Assembly: GCF_030053345.1 (NCBI RefSeq)
Contig: NZ_JASGBP010000001.1
Span: 885,650-949,649 of the forward strand
From: Flavobacterium sedimenticola
Lineage (GTDB): Bacteria; Bacteroidota; Bacteroidia; Flavobacteriales; Flavobacteriaceae
DNA: 64,000 nt
Direction: 5' to 3'
The notes beneath the pieces are model-generated. The model worked only from the letters and a program-made list of their open reading frames with translations. It had not been told where the DNA came from and searched no databases. Made by a program: the position numbers and the translations under genes. Positions within the stretch are counted from its first letter, which is position 1, and each line of letters begins with the position of its first letter. Positions 24,552 through 33,221 of the stretch are shown here, in pieces.

Positions 24552-25076
24552 ATGAAAAAAATTATTTTGATGGTTGCGATGACACTTTGCTTGAATGTTG
24601 TCAGCGCACAAGTGGATATCATCACCAAGCACAATGGCGAAGAAATCAAAGGTAAAGTAGTAAGAGTGGAAGAGTATACTATTGTATTCAAGTATGATGG
24701 TGAGGATGCCGAAAACACGATTGGAAAATACGCGGTACAGAAAATTGTATATGGTAAATCGGGTAGAGTTGAGGAAGTTACTGAAAAAATTGTGATCAAT
24801 GGGGAAGATGATTGGGAGAAAGTAGTTATCCTTGAGGAGAAATCGTATATCGCCGGATTGAAAAAAGCAGGAGAGGTTCGTGGCAAAACAGGTTTAATTA
24901 ATTTTCAAACGGGAAATACTGGGGACAAAAAAGCGTCTAAAAAGTTAAAAATGGATGCTGCCAAATTGGGTTGCCCGTTTGTGTTGTTGATGTCTGATAA
25001 AACTACAGTTGGAGCAAGTTCTAATTCTTTAGGAGGTTCTCAAGCCATCAAAACCGGAGTAGCCTATAAGTACTAA
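24552..25076 (+). CDS. Secreted protein of unknown function
   Basis: 174 residues from MKKIILMVAMTLC; signal peptide to about residue 20 (NVVSAQ). The next stretch DIITKHNGEEIKGKVVRVEEYTIVF and IGKYAVQKIVYGKSGRVEE resembles the short beta-barrel repeat seen in many small Bacteroidetes secreted proteins. A C-terminal segment (KKLKMDAAKLGCPFVLLMSD) looks like a separate small domain. I cannot name a family. It stands alone between two terminators, so it is its own transcript. Confidence 0.75.
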   Translation: MKKIILMVAMTLCLNVVSAQVDIITKHNGEEIKGKVVRVEEYTIVFKYDGEDAENTIGKYAVQKIVYGKSGRVEEVTEKIVINGEDDWEKVVILEEKSYIAGLKKAGEVRGKTGLINFQTGNTGDKKASKKLKMDAAKLGCPFVLLMSDKTTVGASSNSLGGSQAIKTGVAYKY

Positions 25077-25097
25077 AAAGATATTTTAATTTTTTGT

Positions 25098-25124
25098 AAA
25101 AGTTGCCTAAGGGCAACTTTTTTT
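25098..25124 (+). terminator. Terminator after the secreted protein gene
   Basis: AGTTGCC (25101-25107) / GGCAACT (25112-25118), flanked by AAA/TTT, followed by a T tract. Confidence 0.85.
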
Positions 25125-25151
25125 ATTCTCTAAATGTAACTTGTAAAATCT

Positions 25152-25159
25152 TATCTTTG
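25152..25159 (+). promoter_or_regulatory. -7 element of rsgA
   Basis: TATCTTTG ending 4 bases before the rsgA ATG at 25164, which places the predicted transcription start at or very near the start codon (leaderless or nearly so). Confidence 0.55.
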
Positions 25160-25163
25160 CGAA

Positions 25164-26144
25164 ATGACAGGACTCGTTTACAAATCAACCGGTAGTTTCT
25201 ATTCGGTCAAAACCGAAGACCATCAGGTTTTTGAATGCCGTATTAAGGGAAAATTCCGAATGAAAGGCATCAAAAGCACCAACCCGATTGCGGTGGGCGA
25301 TGTGGTTGATTTTGAGATAGACGAATCAACCGATGAGGTCATCGGACAAATTCACCATATCCACGACAGAAAAAATTATATCGTCCGGAAATCGGTCAAT
25401 TTGTCGAAACAAACCCATATCATTGCGTCCAACATTGATGTCGTTTTTTTACTAGTTACCATCAACAATCCGCCCACCACCACCAGTTTTATCGATCGCT
25501 TTTTGGTCACAGCGGAAGCCTATGGGATTGAAGCCGTGTTGGTCTTCAATAAGATTGATACGTTTGATGACGCCATGCTCGATGAACAACTGTATTTGCA
25601 GCATATTTACTCCGAAATCGGATACCGCTGTCTACGGGTTTCCGCCATAAACGGTAAAGGAATCCAAGCGTTGAAAGATTTGATGGTGGGTAAAGTCAGT
25701 ATGTTTTCGGGGCATTCGGGTGTTGGAAAATCTACTTTGGTGAATGCTTTGGAGCCAAACTTAAATTTAAAGACAAAACAGATTTCCGAGCAAAGTAAGC
25801 AAGGACAACACACTACGACTTTTGCCGAAATGTACGATTTGTCTTTTGGTGCCAAAATCATCGATACGCCGGGCATCAAGGGCTTCGGTATTGTAGACAT
25901 GGAACCTTCGGAAGTCAGCGATTATTTTCCCGAATTTTTTCGACTTAAAGAGGATTGTAAATTCAACAATTGTTTGCACAAAGATGAACCGCATTGTGCT
26001 GTAAAAAAAGCGCTGGAGGAAGACAAAATCGCTTGGTCTCGCTATAACAGTTATCTCAAAATCTTAGAAGGCGATGAGGAACATTACCGTACTGATATAT
26101 ACAACGATGACCGTATCGCCAGTGACGAGTCGCGAAAATCATAA
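25164..26144 (+). CDS. rsgA: Ribosome small subunit-dependent GTPase A
   Basis: 326 residues. Late-stage 30S assembly GTPase. N-terminal OB fold (about 1-70), circularly permuted GTPase domain with NKID (G4, about 130) before the P-loop GHSGVGKST (about 184-192) and DTPGIKGFG (G3, about 238-246), and a C-terminal zinc segment CKFNNCLHKDEPHC. Length and order are typical. Followed 11 bases later by dtd. Confidence 0.96.
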   Translation: MTGLVYKSTGSFYSVKTEDHQVFECRIKGKFRMKGIKSTNPIAVGDVVDFEIDESTDEVIGQIHHIHDRKNYIVRKSVNLSKQTHIIASNIDVVFLLVTINNPPTTTSFIDRFLVTAEAYGIEAVLVFNKIDTFDDAMLDEQLYLQHIYSEIGYRCLRVSAINGKGIQALKDLMVGKVSMFSGHSGVGKSTLVNALEPNLNLKTKQISEQSKQGQHTTTFAEMYDLSFGAKIIDTPGIKGFGIVDMEPSEVSDYFPEFFRLKEDCKFNNCLHKDEPHCAVKKALEEDKIAWSRYNSYLKILEGDEEHYRTDIYNDDRIASDESRKS

Positions 26145-26155
26145 ACGAAGTTATT

Positions 26156-26608
26156 TTGAAAGCGTTAATCCAAAGAGTCACACAGGCTTCCGTCACTATT
26201 GAAGGTCAAAAAACAGCCGATATTCGGCGGGGGTTATTGGTTTTGGTAGGTTTTGAAGACAGTGATACGCAAGAAGACATCGCTTGGTTAGCCGCCAAAA
26301 TCATCAATCTGCGCATCTTTGCCGATGAAAATGGAGTGATGAATGTTTCGCTAAAAGATATCAATGGTGACATGATTATCGTAAGTCAGTTTACCCTACA
26401 CGCCCTAACCAAAAAGGGCAACCGTCCCTCGTATATCAAAGCAGCCAAACCTGAAATCGCCATTCCGCTGTATGAACGTTTTATCGCGCAGGCAGAAGCC
26501 GAATTGGGCAAGAAAGTACAAACGGGACAATTCGGAGCGGATATGAAAGTAGCCTTGCTCAATGATGGACCGGTCACGATTATCATCGATACTAAAAATA
26601 AAGAGTAG
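26156..26608 (+). CDS. dtd: D-aminoacyl-tRNA deacylase
   Basis: 150 residues. Removes D-amino acids from mischarged tRNA. It starts at a TTG (26156) giving the family's usual beginning MKALIQRVTQASV; no in-frame ATG is available. Conserved SQFTLHA (about 79-85) and the Gly-Pro segment NDGPVTI at the C-terminus are both present. In one unit with rsgA. Confidence 0.96.
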   Translation: MKALIQRVTQASVTIEGQKTADIRRGLLVLVGFEDSDTQEDIAWLAAKIINLRIFADENGVMNVSLKDINGDMIIVSQFTLHALTKKGNRPSYIKAAKPEIAIPLYERFIAQAEAELGKKVQTGQFGADMKVALLNDGPVTIIIDTKNKE

Positions 26609-26633
26609 CATTTTAATTGTAAGTTTTTTTCTT

Positions 26634-26641
26634 TATATTTG
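26634..26641 (+). promoter_or_regulatory. -7 element of the DUF3857 operon
   Basis: TATATTTG; predicted start near 26646, 13 bases before the ATG at 26659. Confidence 0.5.
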
Positions 26642-26658
26642 GGTAAATTTACCTAACC

Positions 26659-28569
26659 ATGACAATCAGAATTACGGCATTGTTGTTGTTTTTTATATCA
26701 ATACAAGCCACTGCACAAAAGCTGGAATACAGCATTCTTACGTTGCCCGATAGTTTAAAGCAAAACGCTAATGCGATTATCAGGCTCAATAAAGTAGATA
26801 TCCATATATCGTCTCAAAAATCGATGACAGTAAACCAATACCGAGTGGTAACGGTTTTAAACGAATTGGGTTTAGAAGACCTCAATTTAGTAGCTCATTA
26901 TGATAAAAACACCCGCGTTTCCGGAATTGAAGCAACCGCATACGATAGTTTCGGTAAAGAAATTAAAGCCTATAAAAGAAAGGATTTTAAGGATGTTAGT
27001 GTAGCAGACGGTGTTTCGATTTTTAATGATAACAGAGCGCTCTACCTTGATTATACCCCTGTCGGATATCCTTTTACCATGATTTTTGAATGTAAAACCG
27101 AAACGGCGAATACGGCTTTTATACAGCCATGGGTTCCGTTAGAGGGGTATCTCATCAGTACCCAAAATTCGGAGTTTACCATTACATACAAACCGGAACT
27201 TCACCTTAGGTACAAAGAGGTTAATTTTTCAAACGGCATCACATTGAATAAAAATGAAACCACCGGAAAAATCAGCTATACCGCAAAAAATTTGGTCGCT
27301 AAGAAAAGAGAAGATTTGTCTCCCGATTTTTATGATGTTTTTCCAATAGTATATTTTACTTTGGATTATTTTGCGCTCGAGAGTGTCGAAGGAAAAGCGT
27401 CTAGTTGGGAAGAGTTCGGAAAATGGTATTATGATTCGCTCTTGAGCGGAACGGATGAATTACCCGAGGCCACACAAGAAAAAATAAAAGAGTTAGTAGG
27501 GACTGAAAAAAATCCAATAGAAATAGCCAAAAAGGTGTATCATTTTGTACAACAAAAAACACGTTATGTCAGTGTTCAAGTCGGTATTGGCGGTTGGAAA
27601 CCCATGTTGGCTAAAGATGTCGACAAATTGGGTTATGGCGATTGTAAAGCATTGACCAATTATACCCGGGCTTTGCTCAAAACGGTTGGGGTAGCTTCCT
27701 ATTATACGGTGGTGTATGCCGGAGATAGAGAGATGCGTGATTTGCAGTCTGATTTTTCTTCATTGCAAGGCAATCATGCGATACTTACCTTGCCTACGGA
27801 CAACGGTTTGGTATGGTTGGAGTGTACCAGTCAGGTGCAACCTTTCGGATTTCAAGGTGATTTTACCGATGATCGGAATGTATTATTGATAAAGCCCGAA
27901 GGAGGAGAGATTGTTAAAACCAAAACTTTTACCGAAAAAGAGAACTTAAAAACAACCACTGCCCAATACCAAGTTACTGAAAATGGTCATCTGTCGGGTA
28001 AAGTCAAGATGGTTAGTAACGGCTTGCAGTACGATTGGTCCTTTCATAAAGAGAGAAAAAGCAGGGAAGACCAAATTAAAGATTACAAGGAAGAGTTCAG
28101 TAATATCAATAACCTCAAGATTAATAAAATAGCGTTCCATAATAATGTCCAACAAATTGAGTTTACAGAAGAATTGGAAATGGAAGCCGAAAGTTATGCT
28201 CAAAATTCTGCCGGCAAGTTATTGTTTGCGTTAAATGCTTTTGACCAAAACGCTTTTGTACCCAAGAAATATAAGAACCGTGAATTTCCGTTTGCCATAG
28301 ACAGAGGGTATACGGATATGTCACTAACTGAAATCACCTTACCCGAAGGCTATGTAGTAGAAGCAAAGCCCGAGGGGATAATGCTGGACAATGAATTCGG
28401 ATACTATAAGATTGAATTTATTCCGGAGGGAAACAGTAAAATAGTCTGTAAAAGAAAAATGGTATTGAAGAAAGGATTTTACGATAAGTCTAAATACGAA
28501 ACCTATCGTAAATTCAGAGAAACCATTGCCAAAAACGATAATTCCAAAATAGTCATTACGAAACCTTAA
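26659..28569 (+). CDS. DUF3857 / transglutaminase-like protein 1
   Basis: 636 residues. Signal peptide to about residue 19 (IQATAQ). N-terminal DUF3857 beta domain (about 50-220), then a transglutaminase-like core (about 280-410) with YGDCKALTNYTRALLKTVG, holding the catalytic Cys near residue 331 and a His in GNHAILTLP. C-terminal DUF2569-like or beta region. The family is exported and uncharacterised. First of three consecutive genes of this type (gaps of 4 and 2 bases), the only one that keeps the Cys. Confidence 0.85.
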   Translation: MTIRITALLLFFISIQATAQKLEYSILTLPDSLKQNANAIIRLNKVDIHISSQKSMTVNQYRVVTVLNELGLEDLNLVAHYDKNTRVSGIEATAYDSFGKEIKAYKRKDFKDVSVADGVSIFNDNRALYLDYTPVGYPFTMIFECKTETANTAFIQPWVPLEGYLISTQNSEFTITYKPELHLRYKEVNFSNGITLNKNETTGKISYTAKNLVAKKREDLSPDFYDVFPIVYFTLDYFALESVEGKASSWEEFGKWYYDSLLSGTDELPEATQEKIKELVGTEKNPIEIAKKVYHFVQQKTRYVSVQVGIGGWKPMLAKDVDKLGYGDCKALTNYTRALLKTVGVASYYTVVYAGDREMRDLQSDFSSLQGNHAILTLPTDNGLVWLECTSQVQPFGFQGDFTDDRNVLLIKPEGGEIVKTKTFTEKENLKTTTAQYQVTENGHLSGKVKMVSNGLQYDWSFHKERKSREDQIKDYKEEFSNINNLKINKIAFHNNVQQIEFTEELEMEAESYAQNSAGKLLFALNAFDQNAFVPKKYKNREFPFAIDRGYTDMSLTEITLPEGYVVEAKPEGIMLDNEFGYYKIEFIPEGNSKIVCKRKMVLKKGFYDKSKYETYRKFRETIAKNDNSKIVITKP

Positions 28570-28573
28570 ATTT

Positions 28574-30580
28574 ATGAATAAGTACTTTTTTACATTAACC
28601 GTGTTATTAGTTTGCTTCAACTTATCTGCTCAAAAGAAAGAATTGGGAGAAGTAACAATCGAAGAATTGCAAGAGAGAAAGTGTCCTAATGATACTGCAG
28701 CTGTAGCTGCAGTTTTATTTAATGTCGGGAAGACTTATTTTGATTATGATTACGATGATGGTTTTCAGATAATTACCGAAATAAGCACTAAAATAAAGAT
28801 TTACAAAAAAGAAGGGTATGATTTAGCAAATTATGCAGTTGCCTATTACGACGGAGGAAATGAAAAAGTTTCCTTTGCCAAAACAGTAACTTATAATTTG
28901 GTGAATGGTAAAATTGAAAAAACTAAATTGGGTAGCGATGGTATCTTCATTGAAAAGATAAACAATGATTACAAAAGAAAGAAAATTACCATGCCCAATG
29001 TAAAAGAAGGGTCGATTATAGAGTACAAAGTTGAAATCAAATCTCCTTTTATTTGGAATTTTCCGGAGTGGGAATTCCAAAAAAATATACCTGTGAAATA
29101 TTCTGAATATACGACTTTCATTCCCGAATATTATATTTATAATACCCATTTGAAAGGTTTTTTGACCCCAGTGACCACCCAAGACGGGAAGATCAGAAAG
29201 ATAAATTACACTTACAAGACAAACATGATGCCCGGGATGTCCGGTCAGAGTTCAGAGCGTGTAAACTCAACCCTCGAATTTAATGAGAAAATTGTGAAAT
29301 ATGTGCTTTCTGATGTCCCGGCACTCAAGGAAGAAGCCTTTGCCAATAATATTAACAATTACAGAACGACATTATTACACGAGTTATCGGGGAAGAGAGT
29401 CCCCAACATGCCACATGAAAATTTCACTACCGATTGGGAAAGTGTCACTAAAAAAATCTATGATCAAGACAGTTTTGGCTCAGAATTGAACAAAAATGGT
29501 TATTACGAAAATGACCTGAATACATTACTTAACGGAATTACTTCACACGAAGAAAAAATTGCCACTGTTTTTACCTATGTAAAATCCAGAATGAATTGGG
29601 ACGGTTTTTATGGATACAGTTGTAATGATGGTGTTCGTAAAGCTTATATAGATAAAAAAGGAAACGTAGGCGAAATTAACTTAATGCTTACGTCTATGTT
29701 GCGTTACGCCGGTGTTGAAGCCAATCCTATTTTGCTGAGTACCCGATCCAACGGTATTGCCATATTTCCAAGTCAATCAGCCTTTAATTACGTGATTTGC
29801 GGGGTAGAACTTCAAAACCAAGTGGTGTTACTCGATGCGACCAACAAATACGCATTGCCTAATATTTTGCCGATACGCGATTTGAATTGGTTTGGAAGAA
29901 TCATCAGAAAAAACGGCAGCTCTTCTGAAATTAACCTGATGCCGACTTCTAACTCTAAAGATATTGTGAATATTATGGCTTCCTTAGATACTGAAGGTAA
30001 AGTAAAAGGAAAAGTCAGAGAACAACATTTTGATTACAACGCGTTTTTGCATCGTGATAATTATGCCGCCATCGCAAAAGACAGTTATATCGAGAGAATG
30101 GAAAAAATACACAAAGGATTGGAAGTTGAAGAGTATGAAGTTCAGAACGTCAATGATTTAGGAAAGCCGGTGGTTGAGAATTATACTTTTTCGGCTGACG
30201 GTTCTGTAGAAATCATAGGAGATAAAATATATTTCTCTCCCTTCTTATTTTTTGCTTTGGAAGAAAATCCTTTTAAACAAGAAACCCGCGAATATCCAAT
30301 CGATTTCGTATTCCCGCAACAAGACAAATACAACATCAATATTGGTATTCCCGATGGCTACATCGTTGAAACGTTGCCGCAACCTAAAGCCGTGGCTATG
30401 CCCGATAATTTAGGTTCCGTGAAATACAATATTTCAGTCAACGGAAATCAAATACAAACACTATACTCTCTCGATATTAATCAAGCAATCATAAGCAATG
30501 AGTACTACGATGCCTTGAAGAGCTTCTTTAAAGAAATCATTGCCAAGCAAACCGAAAAAATTGTACTCAAAAAAGTATAG
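28574..30580 (+). CDS. DUF3857 / transglutaminase-like protein 2 (no catalytic Cys)
   Basis: 668 residues with a signal peptide ending LSAQ (about 19). Same domain order as its neighbour: DUF3857 (about 60-240) and transglutaminase-like fold. Where gene 1 reads YGDCKALTNY this protein reads KGNVGEINLMLTSMLRYAG, so the Cys is gone and the fold is probably non-enzymatic. It is clearly similar to the third gene over its whole length (for example ENPFKQE, YNINIGIPDGY, NGNQIQTLYS), which suggests a tandem duplication. Overlaps of the stop region with the next start point to co-translation. Confidence 0.85.
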   Translation: MNKYFFTLTVLLVCFNLSAQKKELGEVTIEELQERKCPNDTAAVAAVLFNVGKTYFDYDYDDGFQIITEISTKIKIYKKEGYDLANYAVAYYDGGNEKVSFAKTVTYNLVNGKIEKTKLGSDGIFIEKINNDYKRKKITMPNVKEGSIIEYKVEIKSPFIWNFPEWEFQKNIPVKYSEYTTFIPEYYIYNTHLKGFLTPVTTQDGKIRKINYTYKTNMMPGMSGQSSERVNSTLEFNEKIVKYVLSDVPALKEEAFANNINNYRTTLLHELSGKRVPNMPHENFTTDWESVTKKIYDQDSFGSELNKNGYYENDLNTLLNGITSHEEKIATVFTYVKSRMNWDGFYGYSCNDGVRKAYIDKKGNVGEINLMLTSMLRYAGVEANPILLSTRSNGIAIFPSQSAFNYVICGVELQNQVVLLDATNKYALPNILPIRDLNWFGRIIRKNGSSSEINLMPTSNSKDIVNIMASLDTEGKVKGKVREQHFDYNAFLHRDNYAAIAKDSYIERMEKIHKGLEVEEYEVQNVNDLGKPVVENYTFSADGSVEIIGDKIYFSPFLFFALEENPFKQETREYPIDFVFPQQDKYNINIGIPDGYIVETLPQPKAVAMPDNLGSVKYNISVNGNQIQTLYSLDINQAIISNEYYDALKSFFKEIIAKQTEKIVLKKV

Positions 30581-30582
30581 TG

Positions 30583-32565
30583 ATGCGCCTAACCTTATTT
30601 TCACTTTTTGTATTACTCACTTTTTCTAACGTTTTTTCGCAAAGTTTAGACATGGAAAGTGTCACTAAAGCGGAACTCAAACAAAAAGCATTTCCTGCCG
30701 ATACAGCAGCATCGGCAGCGATATTGTATAAAAAAGGGAAAACGAGTTTTAGTTATAACATCAAATCGGGTTTTGTATCGTATACCGAAATAGCCATAAA
30801 AATCAAAATCTACAAAAAAGAAGGACTCAAATGGGCTAATTTCCAAATACCGTATTACACCGGTTATAAAATTTTAGAAGATGAAGCGGTCGATATCAAA
30901 AAAGCCTACACCTACAACTTGGAGGATGATAAAATTGTAAAGGAAAAAGTATCAGGCGACAGCAGGTTTAAAGAAAAAATTAATGAATATTGGACGGTAC
31001 GAAAAATTACTTTCCCCAACGTAAAAGTGGGATCCGTGATTGCAATTAATTATGAGCTCAAAACCGAAAATATTTCGGAATTACCTGATTTTCAATTCCA
31101 ATACGATATTCCGGTAAATCATATCGAATACACCACGAGAATTCCGGAATTTTATATTTACAAAGCCATCAAAACGGGGTATGTCGAACTCCAGAAAGAG
31201 GATGTGATTGAAAACGGTTCGCAATCTTTTGATAATGAATATCATAAATCGATGGTGATGACCTATAAGCAAGTCAAGTCGGTTTACAAAGCTCAAAATA
31301 TACCCGCCTTAAAGGAAGAAAAGTACGTCAATAACATTAACAACTACTATGGTAAAATTAAACACGAGCTCGAAATTATCAGAATGCCCGACGAAACTCC
31401 CAAAAGCATCAGTGGTACTTGGACAGATGTAGCTAAATCGGTTTATAAAGAAAAATATTTCGGAAGCGAACTCGAAAAATTCAATTATTTTATCAATGAT
31501 TTAAAAGTAATCATCAAAGATGGTGATACCTTAGAGACCAAGATGACCAAAGTTTTTAATCACGTTAAAAACAAGATGAATTGGAACGGCGAGTATGGTT
31601 TCTATACCAAAAACGGTGTGGAAAAGACCTATGTCGAACGGACAGGAAATGTGGCCGACATTAACTTAATTTTGGTGGCAATGCTTAAAATGAGTGGTCT
31701 TGAAGCCAACCCGGTACTGTTGAGTACTCGAGAGAACGGAGAGGCATTTTTTCCAAATAAATCTTTTTTAAATTATGTGATAGCTGCTGTAAACCTTAAC
31801 GGGAAAAGGTACTTACTCGACGCTACCGATAAAAATGCGGCACCCAATTACATTCCGGTGAGAGCACTCAATCAATTGGGAATATTGATTAAAAAGAATT
31901 TGGAAGCCGAAGAAATTGAATTAATGCCTAAAACCAATTCAACTATAACAACAAGCATAATGGCATCAATTGATTCTGAAGGAGAAGTAGCCGGTAAAAT
32001 CCGCAATCAATACACCCACTATGATGCATATCTCTTTAAAGAAAGAAATGACGGTTTCGCTCCCGAAAGCCAAATAGATCGAATTCAAAAGCAACATCAA
32101 GGGTTAGAGGTTTCTGATTATAGTGTGCAAAGCGCCACTGACTACGCCAAAACCATCAGCGAAAATTTTAATTTCAAATTTACCGAAGCCATAGAAATCA
32201 TCGGGAACAAGATGTACTTGACCCCTTTTTTATTTTATACGATAAGTGAAAATCCTTTCAAACAAGAAAACCGACAATATCCGGTTGACTTTATGTTCCC
32301 TCATCAGGTGAAATACAATATCAATTTAAAAATTCCCGATGGGTATACTATCGAAGTTACTCCAGAGCCTAAGGCTGTTTTACTTCCCGACATGTTGGGA
32401 GGAATGCGGTATAATATTTCTGCTAACGGAAATCAAATCCAAATTCTGTATACCTTTGACATCAATGCTGCTGTAATCGGATCAGGTTATTATGAAGCAT
32501 TGAAAACGGTATTCAAAGAAATTGTCAATAAACAAACCGAAAGAATTGTTTTAAAGAAAACATAA
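30583..32565 (+). CDS. DUF3857 / transglutaminase-like protein 3 (no catalytic Cys)
   Basis: 660 residues, signal peptide ending NVFSQ. Start chosen at ATG 30583, 2 bases after the previous stop; a GTG overlaps that stop and is less likely. The transglutaminase centre reads ERTGNVADINLILVAMLKMSG, again without Cys. Shares the motifs ADTAASAAILY (compare NDTAAVAAVLF in gene 2), EYTTRIPEFYIY and QTERIVLKK with gene 2. The role is unknown; the trio may act as a cell-envelope assembly or binding complex. Confidence 0.85.
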   Translation: MRLTLFSLFVLLTFSNVFSQSLDMESVTKAELKQKAFPADTAASAAILYKKGKTSFSYNIKSGFVSYTEIAIKIKIYKKEGLKWANFQIPYYTGYKILEDEAVDIKKAYTYNLEDDKIVKEKVSGDSRFKEKINEYWTVRKITFPNVKVGSVIAINYELKTENISELPDFQFQYDIPVNHIEYTTRIPEFYIYKAIKTGYVELQKEDVIENGSQSFDNEYHKSMVMTYKQVKSVYKAQNIPALKEEKYVNNINNYYGKIKHELEIIRMPDETPKSISGTWTDVAKSVYKEKYFGSELEKFNYFINDLKVIIKDGDTLETKMTKVFNHVKNKMNWNGEYGFYTKNGVEKTYVERTGNVADINLILVAMLKMSGLEANPVLLSTRENGEAFFPNKSFLNYVIAAVNLNGKRYLLDATDKNAAPNYIPVRALNQLGILIKKNLEAEEIELMPKTNSTITTSIMASIDSEGEVAGKIRNQYTHYDAYLFKERNDGFAPESQIDRIQKQHQGLEVSDYSVQSATDYAKTISENFNFKFTEAIEIIGNKMYLTPFLFYTISENPFKQENRQYPVDFMFPHQVKYNINLKIPDGYTIEVTPEPKAVLLPDMLGGMRYNISANGNQIQILYTFDINAAVIGSGYYEALKTVFKEIVNKQTERIVLKKT

Positions 32566-32566
32566 A

Positions 32567-32893
32567 ATGGATTTAAAAAACGCCCAACTCGAAGTGGACC
32601 AATGGATTAAAAATCATGGCGTTCGCTATTTTAACGAATTGACTAACATGGCACAACTCACTGAAGAAGTAGGTGAAGTCGCCCGAATCATTGCCCGCCG
32701 TTATGGCGAACAATCCGAAAAAGAGAGTGACAAAAACAAAGACTTAGGTGAAGAATTAGCCGATGTGGTATTTGTGGTACTCTGTTTGGCCAATCAAACC
32801 GGTGTCGATTTGCAAGCCGCTTTCGATAAAAAAATGCATCTAAAAACCCAACGCGATCACGACCGCCATCATAATAATGATAAATTAAAATAG
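32567..32893 (+). CDS. MazG-like nucleotide pyrophosphohydrolase
   Basis: 108 residues. The EExxE ... ExxD metal motifs of the MazG/all-alpha NTP pyrophosphatase family are visible as LTEEVGEVAR and LGEELADVVFVVLCLAN. It hydrolyses nucleoside triphosphates to monophosphates, probably as house-cleaning. It begins 1 base after the third DUF3857 stop and ends 1 base before the SMR gene, so it is in a dense operon running to aroA. Confidence 0.9.
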   Translation: MDLKNAQLEVDQWIKNHGVRYFNELTNMAQLTEEVGEVARIIARRYGEQSEKESDKNKDLGEELADVVFVVLCLANQTGVDLQAAFDKKMHLKTQRDHDRHHNNDKLK

Positions 32894-32894
32894 T

Positions 32895-33221
32895 TTGAAT
32901 TGGATTCTACTCATCATCGCCGGACTATTTGAAGTTGCTTTTGCTTTCTGCCTCGGTAAAGCCAAAGAAACTTCAGGTACTACTATGTGGTCCTGGTACG
33001 GTGGTTTTTTAGTTTGCTTAACACTCAGTATGGTACTTTTGGTCAAAGTGACTAAAGAATTACCCATCGGTACAGCTTATGCGGTGTGGACAGGCATCGG
33101 AGCCGTGGGTAGCGTTTTGGTCGGGATTTTAGTTTTTAAAGAGCCCGCCACTTTTTGGCGTATTTTTTTTATCAGTACCTTAATTATTTCTATTATCGGA
33201 CTTAAAGTGGTTTCGGAATAA
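32895..33221 (+). CDS. SMR family multidrug efflux transporter
   Basis: 108 residues, four membrane helices. It starts at TTG 32895 giving MNWILLIIAGLFEVAFAFCLG, with the family's essential Glu in the first helix (GLFEVAF). GTAYAVWTGIGAVGSVLVGI is the conserved second-to-third helix segment. Closest to the SugE/Gdx-type subgroup by the helix 1 pattern, which in known members export guanidinium; that assignment is tentative. Its TAA overlaps the aroA ATG (33219-33223). Confidence 0.88.
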   Translation: MNWILLIIAGLFEVAFAFCLGKAKETSGTTMWSWYGGFLVCLTLSMVLLVKVTKELPIGTAYAVWTGIGAVGSVLVGILVFKEPATFWRIFFISTLIISIIGLKVVSE

